Positions 1 through 11,463 of a stretch of DNA of 64,000 nt are shown one piece after another (position 1 is the stretch's first letter; every line of letters begins with the position of its first letter). Under the pieces are notes generated by a model. It had not been told where the DNA came from. It was given only the letters and a program-made list of their open reading frames with translations, and did not search any database. Origin of the DNA: Coniella vitis (taxonomy: Eukaryota > Ascomycota > Sordariomycetes > Diaporthales > Schizoparmaceae); assembly GCA_011317545.1 (NCBI GenBank), contig WUJK01000007.1, positions 2,632,286 to 2,696,285 on the forward strand, in the 5' to 3' direction. The position numbers and the translations under genes were made by a program.

Positions 1-1130
1 GTAGTGGTAGTCTTGACACTGTCACCCGCCCCGGTGCTCAAAGAGGTCTTTTGCAGCAACGATGTGTTGCTACCGTTGCTGCTGATGGGTGTCTCTGTGC
101 CCTCAGCCGTCGTGCTGTCATCATCATCGTCGTCGACACCGCCCATCTGCACGTCCTCTGCAACGCCAAGCAGACTCGCATCATCATCATCATCATCGGA
201 AAAGGCATCCGCGGCTCCCATATCCCAAGAGTCAAAGTGGCGATGCTGATGATGGCGCACCGCCTGCTGCTCACTAGCACTGACATTACCAATGCCACTG
301 TCATCGTTGCTGTGACGCATCTCTTTCCCCTCGCGTCGCTCCCGTCCCTGCCTCAACGCCAACACCTCCCGCTCCAACTCCAGCAACCGACTCGCCTCCC
401 CTTGCAGCAGCAACAAGGACTCGCGCTCCTCGCGACGCAGCCTCTCCATCTCCGCATCCCGCGCCGCAAGTTCCTCGCGCAGCCGCTGCATCTCCTGCAC
501 GGTCTTGCTGCGCCGCTGCCTCTTGTCCGCGTAGATATTGTTTATTTCCTCGCTGAGACCGTTGCGGCGTAAGCGGCGTCTGACGCGGTCGTCGAGGATG
601 GCGCGGAGGGGGAGAATGCGGATAATCTGTTGTTGCTGTCTTTCACTGGATGATTCGAGCTGCGAGGCTGGCTGGCTCTTTTCCCCCCGTCTGCCTCCTT
701 CCAACCGCGGAATGGCCGAGTATCGTCTTCTTTTCGCAGCTGGAGTACCGGGGCCAGACTGCTTCGTCGCAGTCGCAGTCGCAGTCGCAGTTCGTCCGTG
801 GGATGATCGGCCATGTTGGCTTGGTCTAATGGCGCCATCATTGTTCCCGCCGTCCTCGGCCTGGTCCTCGTGAATCACAATGGGGCTCGGCTCAGAATGC
901 CTCTTCCTCTTCCGGGGCTGTGTCTGTGTTTGTGCCTTTGTCTGACGAGTCTTCGTCTGTGCTTCGCTCGACAAGCATGTCTGGCGGCGGCGGCGTTGAC
1001 GCAGATTGTGATGCTGGGCCTGAGCAGTCGACGGTGAGGCGTGCGTTTCCGGCGCCGACGTCGATAGTCTGCACTGGCGGCGCGGTGTGCGTCTCAAGGC
1101 AATAGTGAGGTTTGCGTCTTGGACAGCCAT
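1..1130 (-). CDS. Coiled-coil, basic/acidic nuclear-type protein of unknown function, 3' end cut by window edge
   Basis: One uninterrupted minus-strand frame runs from ATG at 1130 (context CACAATATGGCT) to the window edge, giving 376 codons with no intron. The N-terminal 160 residues are low complexity and rich in Q, R, T and S, with NLS-like basic clusters (PRKRKRH near residue 75, KRRRY near 133) and an Ala-Thr run from a GCGACT repeat. A well-folded-looking segment follows (ILPLRAILDDR near residue 170), then a heptad-rich Glu/Arg coiled coil (about 205-265), then an acidic tail with two Asp runs encoded by ATC/ATG-type triplet repeats. I do not recognise the family. The coiled coil after a basic stretch recalls bZIP layout, but the basic region lacks the bZIP N-x7-R signature. 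A nuclear role is inference. The start could lie further upstream and the C-terminus is not in the window. Confidence 0.72.
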   Translation of the reverse strand, partial: MAVQDANLTIALRRTPRRQCRLSTSAPETHASPSTAQAQHHNLRQRRRRQTCLSSEAQTKTRQTKAQTQTQPRKRKRHSEPSPIVIHEDQAEDGGNNDGAIRPSQHGRSSHGRTATATATATKQSGPGTPAAKRRRYSAIPRLEGGRRGEKSQPASQLESSSERQQQQIIRILPLRAILDDRVRRRLRRNGLSEEINNIYADKRQRRSKTVQEMQRLREELAARDAEMERLRREERESLLLLQGEASRLLELEREVLALRQGRERREGKEMRHSNDDSGIGNVSASEQQAVRHHQHRHFDSWDMGAADAFSDDDDDDASLLGVAEDVQMGGVDDDDDDSTTAEGTETPISSNGSNTSLLQKTSLSTGAGDSVKTTT

Positions 1131-3604
1131 ATTGTGTACTCGTTGATTCCTTTGTGTCGCCTCTTCTTTCGGAGAACAAAGCAAAACCAAAAATCAAGCG
1201 AGCCAAAACCAAACCAAAATACTCAACCGTAACTACCACAACGATGGAATAAAACAAGGCATGCACAAGTCATACTTTTTAAGAAAATGAAAGCAGTTGC
1301 TCCCCCTTCGCCTTCCAGCCAACCCCCTCCCCCCATGCCAAGCACGTCAAGCAGGTCAAAGGGGGGAGGCTGGAGAATCAAGCCCGAGGAACAACAACAG
1401 CCAGCGAACCCAACATGGGACAAATCAAAAAAAGATCCACCCGACCATGTAGCTCTTGCATACATACAAGCATAGAGAGTACAATAATCAAGAACGCAGT
1501 ACGGCGGAGTCCTTTTTTTTTTTTTCTTCTTCTTTCGCCTGGGAACCCTGCCTGGTTCACGCAGGGTACATACATAGTAGGCTGGCACGGCAGCAGGCAA
1601 TCTAATCCCATCGAAGCTGATGAGAGTGAGATTGTGAATCGAGTCGCGTCAACGCGCTCCACGTATGCACGCCCAGCCCCACGCGTGCTGCCTGGAAGTG
1701 GGCACACCTGTCCCATGTAAGTAAAGGTGGGTGTGCTGGTCATGACATGGGCGGGGGGTGGTCAGCGTCGTGTTGTTGTTGTTTGTTGTCGCCTGCAAGG
1801 ATAATAAGCGTGTTTGGGTGACGCACGAGTTGGACGGCCCGCCTTGCTGCATGCATGGCTGTTTCGTCTTGTCTTGTCTTGGTTTTTCTCTTGGAAGAGG
1901 CCCGGCGCTTCTATTCATTGCTGGTGCAACCGCGACGAGGCTGGCAGTAAAATTGCAACCATGTCATGCCCGATGCGTGCTTGGAAAAGCCTGGAAACCG
2001 ACATGTTGGTCCGCTCTGGCCGTGGCGAGCAGGTGCCCAGATATTCAGTCCCCCTTCTGCTTTGCTCTCGTTTGCAGATTGCCCATAAACGTGAGAAGCC
2101 AACAGACCAGAATCGTCACTCCAACTCATCAGCTTCTGGCTGCAGTGACTTGGCGCACAACAAACAGACCAGCTAGCTGTACACGCATCCTTTCGGGTAT
2201 TCATAATCTGCACGGCGTCGCCGGCTAACTGTGGAGATTGGTGCTCTCTTTTCACCAATGGCCGCACGACTGAGTGTGCCGTTCGTTGCCATGCACCACC
2301 GAGATACAAAACGACATGCTGTGCGTGCATGCATGCGTTGTTTTGTTGCTTGCTTCAGACGTTGGCCTTGAGTTGGCCCTTTTGGCCCTCTGGTCCTCCG
2401 GTTGGCTTCAGAAAATCCCTGGACATCCCGTCGTAGTCGGGGCATGCTGCGTGCAACATCCCAATCTCCACTCATTCCCGCATTCTCTGAATCCCAGCCT
2501 CAAAAAAAGGTGAGCTGCATTGCAGAATTCACAGCTGGGTATCGAAGCTCGAGATCGTTCTGCTGATTTGATGAAATGTGTTGCACGTGGCTGAAATCTC
2601 CGAGTTGAGATTACTGCCGTCGACTGAGTTCATCCTCGCCAATCCAGCAAAGACGTAGAGCCAAGATCAATGCACTCAAGTACATCCTACAACGCAGCAA
2701 TCCCCCTGGTGATTTCAAAAGGTACGTATCCAGTATTGTACCAAAACACCAACTGGGTTGCTTTGTAAGCTTTGCGTGCGGCAAAATCAAAGCCACCACC
2801 ACTGGCCATCAGACAATCAACGGTGCACGCCACGCTCTTCAACCCAAACCAATCACGTGTAACTGGCCGGGGAAACAACACCGCTTCCCACACAGCGGCC
2901 GGGGAAATGGTTTCTTCTCCCCCAGAGATTCAGACACCCACCACATCGAGTTGCCGGGACATTTAGTACTGTGTATACAATACTCCTCCTCCCCCGCTGC
3001 CGAGGAAGAATGGCGGGGTCCAAAGAGGCCGAGGTCCTTGATCCCCCTCCTATCATTCTCCATCAAGGAATGGGGCACAAAAGCAGAAAGAGCCTGTAGT
3101 GTGCATCGCGCAACAGGATCGTCGTGTACATGTTATTTGTGTGTGTATATGCGTCTGACCGTACACAAAATGGGGTAATTCACACGAAGTTTGATGACCA
3201 TATCCAACGACCTGGGTATTAGACACTTCAAACTCAGTGTGCAATAGAGCCCCAGAGCGATGGGTGTTAGGCGCAGGCCGGCCTCGGCAGGACAATGAAA
3301 CAGTGCGGGGTCTGTGAGGCGGAGGCATAAGTAACGAGTCTCTTTGGGGATCAACGACTGCTGTTCGTCTATTGCACCATATACCATATCGGTCCACGAT
3401 GACTATTGTCGTCCTCTGGCTTTTTGTTGGCTTTCTCCTCGTGCATCCTGACAACGGCTGATTTTTCTGTTTTTGGTTAACCAAAGAACCGCAGAGGTAC
3501 TTGTGCATGCTTCTGGGCGCCAGGGTACTAGCACACTGCCAACTTGCCGTGTCCGCAAAAGGCTTGGATTTGATTGCTTCCCGCCACCGAACAAACCAGG
3601 TATC
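1131..3604. other. Intergenic, no gene recognised
   Basis: About 2.5 kb between the divergent coiled-coil gene and the CoA ligase, so it holds both promoters. It contains scattered homopolymers (T run near 1511-1523), one copy of TACATAGTA (1571-1579) and short ORFs with no family resemblance or plausible splice structure. A 278-codon minus-strand frame over 3053-3889 overlaps ligase exons 1 and 2 antisense and is not credible as a gene. Confidence 0.6.
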
Positions 3605-5828
3605 ATGGGCAAGAGTATAACGCAATGCCTGCCAAATGGCAGCGTAGTCTACAAGGCCGACACGCATCTGGCGTTGCCTGATGTAGACTTGCTTACGCTG
3701 TTGCTGGGTGAGCCGCGCCCCAGATAGGGTCCCTTTGTGGTGAGAAAGTGACAGCAGGTTCTGACCGCAGTCAACATCCCTTCCTTCCAAAGACTCTAAA
3801 TATACCGAGGCACGCCCCGAGACCGTCCTGCAGGCGGAAGCAGCCGACCCGACCAAATGCTTGACCACAGCCCAAACACGCGACCTCACCCGTCAAGTGG
3901 CCTATCAACTACGCCACGCGTACGGTGTTGGACGGGATGGCCGCAACGTCGACAATGTCTTGGTGGTCACGACGGGCGACTACAGGCTGCAAACCTTGTT
4001 CTTTGGCGCCATTGCTGCCGGGGGCATTTACTCTGCTGCGAGCCCGAGTTCAACGCCTTCAGAGTTGACACATCTAATTGGGTTGGTAGAGCCAAAGGTC
4101 ATCATTTACAACGTTGACACGAAAGCGGCGGTAGAAGAGACTGTTAAAAGAGTCAGGTTTCCGGTGGATCGCGTACTGTTTCTCGGACCGAACCGTGGAC
4201 TCGATCTCACGATATTGAGCGCATCCAAGAAGTTGGACCTGTCGCCGTCACAGGCACTTGACTGGCCTCGAGTGACTGATCCTCGGGAATTAGACAACTC
4301 GATTGCCTGCATCTTGTTTAGCAGCGGCACGACTGGGTTGCCCAAGGGAGTCAAAATCAGCCACAGGATGATGGTTTCGGAGTGCTTCCTGGCCATGGAG
4401 CCTGCCAGGGAGTATTTCAATCGCGAGCATCCCAGTGCCACATACCGGACACTGGCTCACGTACCTGCAGCGCATGTAGCGGGAGTCCAAAGCTACTTTA
4501 TCAACTCGTCATACCGAGGTGGAACAACATACTGGATGGTAAGTGTCACCGTGGCTCCATCGCTCGCCTTGTTTCATTTCGGCTGCGTCTGTAGAAGGTC
4601 CGGTCCTGCTTGTCGTGCACACCATAATTCTGACAGGGTCGAGCAGGCCAAATTCGACATTGACCAGTTCCTCGCATACCAAAAGAAGTACGAGATCACT
4701 TTTTTTTTCAGCGTGCCACCAATCTACTTGCTCCTTGCAAAGCATCCTGGAGTCAAGAATGCAATGGACTCGTGTTTAGCTGCGACCTCAGGGGCCGCGC
4801 CACTAGGAGCACAAACACAAAAGGATGCAGAAACCAAGTTGGGCAGAGGGAAAGCGAAGCTCACGCAGGTTTGGGGGCTTACCGAAACGTGTGGTGCCAT
4901 CACGGCGATGCCGCCAGGCGAGGGTGAGTATACTGGTAGTGTCAGTCCTCTGCTTGCAAATCACGAAGCACGCATCGTGGACGACGACGGTAAGGATGTT
5001 GAGCCCGGCGGTGTTGGCGAGATCTGGGTCCGAGGCCCAGTGGTGACCAAGGGCTATTGGAAAAACGACAAGGCCAACAAGGAGAGTTTCGAAGGCGACT
5101 GGTTTCGGACTGGAGATGTGGGCATGTTCAAGGACGGCATGCTTTATGTCGTCGACCGCAAGAAGGTAAGAAGGCGCTGGGCCTGACTGTTCAACTCGGG
5201 CTGGGCCTTGCAGACGTCAAGAGCCGACGAGGCCCCCGGATAACCTGTCGTACAGCCCCTTTGGACATCCAAGAGAATCCAGTTGCTAACTCAGGCCCGG
5301 GACGGTAGGAACTCATCAAATACAAAGGCCTGCAGGTGGCTCCAGCCGAGCTTGAGGAATTGCTCCTGCAGCACCCCAAGATTGCAGACACGGCAGTGAT
5401 TGGTGTAGATGGAGGAGGAACTGAGGTGCCGAGGTCAGTAAAACATACACAACATGCAGCCGGATATTTGCTTGGTTCATACCACATCTTCTTCCGGTGT
5501 TGTTCGAATTTTCAAGCCGCCTTGCTTTTTTCCACGAGGCCCTTGCAAGACTCAGTAGCCCGGCGTCCGTTACGTGACCCTGGGGACCTCCCCAGCCAGC
5601 TTGTACCCCTGCTGATCATTTTCTTTTAGGGCATATGTGGTTCCAAAGACCAAGGATCTCGCCCAGGAGGAGGTGGCCAAGTGGGTGGAGGCGAGGGCAG
5701 CCTCATACAAGAAGTTGCGGGGAGGTGTAGTATTTGTCGACGCGATCCCAAAGAGCCCCTCCGGTAAGATCTTGCGTAAAGTGCTCCGTGAGCAAGCTCG
5801 GAAGGCGGATAAGACCTCGAAACTCTAA
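3605..5828 (+). CDS. Peroxisomal 4-coumarate-CoA-ligase-like acyl/aryl-CoA synthetase (ANL superfamily), 5 exons
   Basis: Adenylates a carboxylic acid with ATP and transfers it to CoA. Exons 3605-3707, 3793-4538, 4647-5165, 5309-5433 and 5630-5828 give 563 aa, normal for the family; every junction is GT-AG and keeps frame. The N-terminus (VVYKADTHL, then LPDVDLLTLL) matches the start of fungal 4CL-like proteins. The AMP-binding core SSGTTGLPKG is at about residues 211-220, followed by the VWGLTET and WFRTGD motifs and the C-terminal Lys in SPSGKILRK. It ends in Ser-Lys-Leu, a PTS1 signal, so the peroxisome is the likely location (fatty, phenylacetic or cinnamic acid side-chain metabolism). 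Intron 2 (108 nt) is in phase and stop-free; its acceptor (4646) was chosen for family alignment over CAG at 4636. An in-frame upstream ATG at 3473 is possible but the family favours 3605. Substrate is unknown. Confidence 0.9.
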
Positions 5829-8800
5829 AGGATGGGTGCCACAAGGCCCCGTTGTTGTCCCGGACGTGCACAGCAACCAGCCTTGGCGAATCAGAAATCA
5901 GAAGCACATACTGGCCAGATACAAATGTTGACTTGATAGCCATAGCAGAGTCAAGTTTCTGGCCTGACCCGACCCGATTTGCGCCCAAGAAAAGAGACAA
6001 GATAGGCAAAAGCACGTCTTGGTCTATCCCATGAGCGATATGCGTTCATTAGAGGCCAAATGAGCATCGCTGCGAGCCATTGTCGTGAAACACCGTCCTC
6101 TGGTGGAGTTGCGCCTGGCAGCAAGTACTATAATAACGAACGTCAGGGGGTGTGGGCTGCTGGGACACTTGCACGTTCCCCACACGGCTTGAAGCCTGCT
6201 GAGTGGCCACTGGCTGTACGCAGCATCGCAGATCGCCGCTCAAGTGACATACATAGTACAGCACCATGTGCTTGCAACCTCGGAAATCGGTCGACTTTCC
6301 ACCGGGCGTCGGTGGCCGTAGCCGCTCCAGCGTAATGCCGACAGAGCAGGCGCCCCCATATTCTTGGCGCCCCACAACGATATGCAGCATGCGCAAGCAA
6401 CTGTCCTATGTACATAGTAGCTGCCTCTTGGTCGTCAGTATCCAGACCATTGCTGCGGAGTATTCTCTAGATTGAGCTGTCGAGAGTTGAGTATGCTTGC
6501 TGGAGTGGCCTTGCGTCCAGTTGATTGCGTGCGGAGCCAAGTTACAGCGTCAGACTGCCACATGCGGTGGAGTCGGGTGAGGTATATGCTGCCGTGGTCC
6601 TTGAAGTCGTCTTCATCGAGATGCTGTGTTTATGTCCGTGGTTGATTCTTCAAGAAATCTCTGTGGCTGCAGCGACTAGGCGGGTGGCAGCTTGGCAGGA
6701 TCGGCCAGCGACCCCTGCCTGCCCTGCGCGGGCAACGCTAGCTCTAAGCGTGTACTTTGGCAGAGTTAGTTGGTTTTCAGCGCTTCAGCGGTGAGCTACA
6801 GGGGCTCGAGGGGCTTCTCCCGCCTGGGCGATCCGTCAAAGGCAGACCCCACACCACTAAATCGAGTGGCTGCCAGGCTTGTCAGTTGCAGTTGTTAGTG
6901 GCAGGCGACTGACAGGGGAGCTGCACGTTGGCTCTGAATGGTTCTCGTGTTTTCTAGACTACCGCCACTGCATGTCAGTTCTTTTTTTCTTTCAAATGTC
7001 GTCGTCAGCAATGCAAATACGTTTTGTTTCTCTGCTTCCGGGCTAGCGACAACCAGTAAGCTAAACGCGCGTCTCCTTTGTCCTGCTTGCTTCAGTTTCG
7101 TATCCTGCTTGCAAGCTATATTTGCAGATATATCAGCATCGAGTTCAGTCTCATGATGCCTGCAGCTGCTCAACGAAAATCCACCATTGGTACATGGTAG
7201 GGTTGGTTTGGCATATTGTTTGTAGAGACACAGGTGTGCTGCAGTCTGATAACGGTCCCAAGCTGGCAGGCTGGGCCAGAACGGACCGTTGATCGCAGAA
7301 CGAGACGACACGGGGTGCGTGATGATCAACTGATGCAAAATTAGAAATACAACGCCGCGGTCAAGACTACTATAGTAGCCCTGCTGACACAAACGCCCCC
7401 CACCCAGCGATTCTGAAACCAGGGGACTCGGCTGCGCAAGGGGCGTGCTGGGCTGCTGTGGGGCAAGATGGCAGAACACTGGGACCTGGAAATCTGCGTA
7501 CTATGTATAGCACACTCAATGTTATATACATAGTAGAGTACATATCTGGCATGGTAGGTTCTGTAGTCAACAACATGTTGCTGTACGATTACATCCTTGA
7601 TGGCTTTTGTCAACTATGTACAATCAAACCCCGCCAGCACCGTCGACGCAGTCTTGCTCTCTCCCAAAGCATGTATACATAGCATAGTGCTAGGTACCAA
7701 AAGGAAGGAACGCCACGGCATGCGGACTAACTGGGATCTCCGCCGAGTACCGCCAGGCCGGGCCAGAACGTCTTTGCAAAGCCCGACTGCAGGGTCTACT
7801 ATGTACATGCATGGCACACGAACTCTACTCGGATATATAGGATCGTTATGTCGCTGACTGCAATCATCAATGCCGTCTTGTTCCATCTTGACTGCGATTT
7901 CATCAGTTGACAGCATGCAATAGCATCCCCGCACTAGCCCTCTTGACGGGAGTGCAGGGGAGAGCAGGTACTCAGAGCATGTACCGTGAGTACGTACCTG
8001 CTGCTTCGCAGGCCGGGATGGAGCAGCAGAGGTGCAGCGAGCACGCTAATGAAACTGCCGTGGCACGCCTTCCCCTATCAGGGCACATACCGACTTCCCT
8101 CCTGGCCTCGGGAGGTTCTGGTGCTGCTCTCCTTCTCCTTTTGTCGACGGCTCGAGGTCCGCCAGACGGACAAGGAGAAGCAGCACTCGGCAGCCAGGAT
8201 ATGTGTGTGCTTTCCCCAGACTGACGATACCCAGCACGCCACAACGACAGTACTATGTACGCCACAGCCCGGCGTCGCCCGGCAGTCTGGCAGTCTGGCA
8301 GTGTCCGCGTCAGACGCAGCCATTGGCCCGCCATCACAGGAACGCTAAAACGCCAGTGGGCTTTCTTTCATTCATCCAATGTTTCCCGGCCCCACCCCGG
8401 CTATCTGGGCTGGGTGCTGGCTGGACGCGGGCACCAGGGCCTGGCCCAGTAATTACTATAAACTTATGTACCTTACAAGGCCGAAGAATAGGGTAATAGG
8501 GACCTGCCCACCGCCCATGCGGCCTGGCGGGGCAGACGATGGTAGGGTCGAACGCGCGTCACTGTCATGGCGGGCGGTTGTCGGATCGCCTGGCTAAATG
8601 CGTCCACTGCAGGCCTTGTGGCAACGTCTTTGGACTGTGGACTGTCGAGTATGGACTCGCAGGACGGCGCCAAACTCGAGATCTAGCAGTGAGTAACAAA
8701 AGGGGAGCAAGCAACTGCGGGAGGAAAGAAAAATACAGGGATCCCGTCACGACTACTGCTGACCTGCTCGTTGTCGCTTTGTGGTCTTTTCCGGCCAATA

Positions 8801-9549
8801 TCTCTTGTTTGTTCGTTGGACCCGTACAACCCAAGCTAATACTTTGATTTTCTCACTTTAGGAGACCGTGTCTATGCAGACTTCCTTCTCTGTCGGCCTC
8901 TTCGTCCTCCTCTTCTGAAGACGCTCCGACCGTCGACCGTCATCCAGCCGTGTGGCCTTCCAAAAAGACACAGAACCTGGAGTCTCACCAGCTCGGGACC
9001 CCGTCAGCTCACAAGCCGCCCGCTCTCACGGCCCGTCGTCATCTGTTATAAATCCCGAAGCACATACATGGTACAACCAAAAAGGGTGTCATCAACAGCC
9101 ACGAGCGCAAGAGAACAAAACCCGTCGTCCACCCTGATCCCTGCGCGGGCCTCCACTCTCCACCACAGCCGGCCTTGTAGCGCAAGTCGCAATTCAAGAT
9201 CGAGCACTTGGGGCAGCCAAAAGCAGGGAATATTGCTCTTGGGGCAAAAGATTGATTGTATAGCTTGAGCCCCTGCCGCGCAACTGTCCATCTCCTGTTT
9301 CCTCCTTTTTTTTCCCTCTCTCTGATTGAGCTCGTCTCGTCTTTACATAACCCTCAATTTCATTCTCGCCAACTGGCATTGGCCTTTTCTTTTGTCCTTC
9401 TCTCGACCTACTCTCTCACTCGACTCCCACGCTGCATTCTCCTCCTCGGTCCTCGCTCGCCCTCTTTGCCATGACAGCGGCCTGATTGCGACCATATCGG
9501 CTCCTCACCAAGTGTTTATGCTCTAATACCTCCTCTTTCTCTCAAAATC
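5829..9549. other. Intergenic, no gene recognised; many TACATAGTA copies
   Basis: 3.7 kb without a supportable coding region. It holds the ligase 3' region and the promoter/5' UTR of the downstream arylsulfotransferase gene (pyrimidine-rich 9290-9545, typical before fungal start codons). It carries six exact copies of the 9-mer TACATAGTA or its complement (6250, 6411, 7499, 7527, 7797, 8251), plus near copies, and a short GGCAGTCT tandem at about 8280-8302. The longest frame, 194 codons on the minus strand at 6895-7479, has no recognisable motif and irregular composition. Confidence 0.6.
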
Positions 9550-11463
9550 ATGTTCGCCGGCTCTCCTTCGGTGGCTCTGCTCGGCGCACTGGTTGCCGGA
9601 GCTGGTCTTGCGGCTGCCGACGAGTTCCCGCGCCCATATGTCACCGACTACATGCCGTATAATGAGGGCTTCTATGGCGCACACCCTAACCAATCCTTCA
9701 AGACGACCAAGACACTTGGTCCCCTTGTCCAGGTCAACCAATGGGATCCCTCACGCTCGGGCCTGTCTCGTTACCTCTTTCTCTCCAGCCCTGCTGGCGA
9801 CCAGGCCCAAACACCCTTCATAATAGACACAAAAGACTTTAGCATGCTCTACGGTGACGCTCAGTGGTCTTCTGTCAACAACCCCAGGATACAAGAGTAC
9901 AATGGCCTCCCATATTTCACGTTTTGGCAAGGCATGGATTTCAGCGGCCATGGTCTGGGCCACTGTCTCTTGTACGACTCATCGTACCAGCAAGTCTACA
10001 ACATCTCGGTCAAGATGATCGACACCCAGATGGACTCACACGAGTGCCAGCTGACCCACGATGGCACTGCTCTCGTCACTGCCTACGAGAAGATCCCCTT
10101 CGACATGCGCAACGCTCCTGGTGGCGGACCTGAGGATGGGCAGCTGCTGGACAGCGTTTTCGAGGAACTCGACATTGCGACTGGCGATCTCAAGTTCTTG
10201 TGGCGAGCCAGCGACCACTTTGACATCAACAACACCGAAGTCAACTGGTGGCCCGACGACTACGGTGCCAAGACGGAGGACGTTGGTTGGGACTTTTTCC
10301 ATATCAACAGTCTGCAAAAAACAAAAGCCGGCAACTACCTCGTTTCCGGTAGACGTATCAGCTCGCTGGTTCATGTCAGTGGCGTGGACGGCTCCGTCAT
10401 CTGGCAGCTGGGTGGAAAGGACAACCAGTTCTACGACCTGAGCGGCGGCAATGCGACCAACTTTGGCTTCCAGCACACTGCCCGCTTCCTTAACGATGAC
10501 CTTACGGAGTTGACCCTCTTTGACAACCACGACCTCGACCCTCAGAAGCCTTCGCCGAGCTGCCCGAATGGTTGCTCTAGGGGTCTGCATCTGCGTCTTA
10601 ATTATGATGATCCCAACAACTTCACCGCCGAGGTCGTGCACGAGTACTACCACCCCATGAGAATTGCTTCCTGGGCTATGGGGGGCTTCCAGAAACTCGA
10701 CAATGGAAACGTTCTCATTAGTTGGGGCACTACTCCAGCTGTCACCGAGTACACTGAAGACGGTGACATTGTCATGGATATCCAGCTAGGTCCTTGGATT
10801 GATGAAATTGGCAATAGGGAGCCTGTCTATCGAGCCTGGACCATGAACTGGACGGCCTACCCAACATGGAAGCCGAGCGTTGCAGCTGGTGATGGATATG
10901 CTTATATTAGTTGGAACGGCGCTACCGAAGTGGATTCCTGGGATATTGTAAGCGCCCTTGTTTGCCCTGCTGTTTCCCATGCTCTGCCTACTAACGAATC
11001 AACCCGTGACCCAGATGGAAGGTGACACTCAAGATAACATCACCTTCACCGGCAATGCGAAGAAGGTTGGGTACGAGACAGTAGTTCCACTCAAGACTAG
11101 CGGAGCCTTCGTTGTGGCGAATGCGTTGGCAGCAGACGGCACGGTTTTGGGTACGACCGACGTGTGGGACATGGCCCTTAAAGCCACGGTAAGCAGCTGG
11201 ATGCAGACTTCCTTTCTACCTCATGATTCGTTTATTTCTTGTGTCTCCTTGACCTTTCATTCCCTTGGTGCGCTTTCCATGTTCTCGATTCTTTTGCGCG
11301 CCAGTGCTGATCTTTCTTGTCGAAATAGCGACCAGGTGGAGCTGCGGGATATTGCACCATCGGCTGCGGTCGATTTGACGACTTTGATTCCTTCATTCTC
11401 CTCGTCATGTGCTCTTCAGCCGTTATGATCCTCCTCATGGTGGCGACCCGGTCGAGACGATGA
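9550..11463 (+). CDS. Arylsulfotransferase-like (ASST, fungal type) secretory protein with C-terminal membrane segment, 3 exons
   Basis: Exons 9550-10947, 11015-11188 and 11329-11463 (all phase 0, GT-AG, CTAAC branch site at 10990) encode 568 aa. Residues 1-23 form a clear signal peptide ending Ala-Ala-Ala before DEF. The body has the beta-propeller-like pattern of fungal arylsulfotransferase/ASST proteins (Pfam Arylsulfotran_2 type): WDFFHINSL, SGRRISSLVHV, WQLGGKDNQF, FGFQHTARF, LFDNHD, ASWAMGGFQKL. There are many N-glycosylation sequons. Exon 3 adds a hydrophobic segment (FILLVMCSSAVMILLMVA) followed by RSRR, a type I anchor with a very short cytosolic tail. Fungal members are mostly uncharacterised and sulfotransferase activity is not proven. 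Not obviously linked to its neighbours. Confidence 0.88.

Noticed and set aside
3053..3889. 278-codon minus-strand ORF
   Set aside because: Overlaps ligase exons 1-2 antisense, low-complexity composition, no homology-like motif.
6895..7479. 194-codon minus-strand ORF in the 5.8-9.5 kb gap
   Set aside because: No domain, signal or plausible splice partner; composition like intergenic DNA.
10036..10653. 205-codon minus-strand ORF
   Set aside because: Antisense shadow of the arylsulfotransferase-like CDS.
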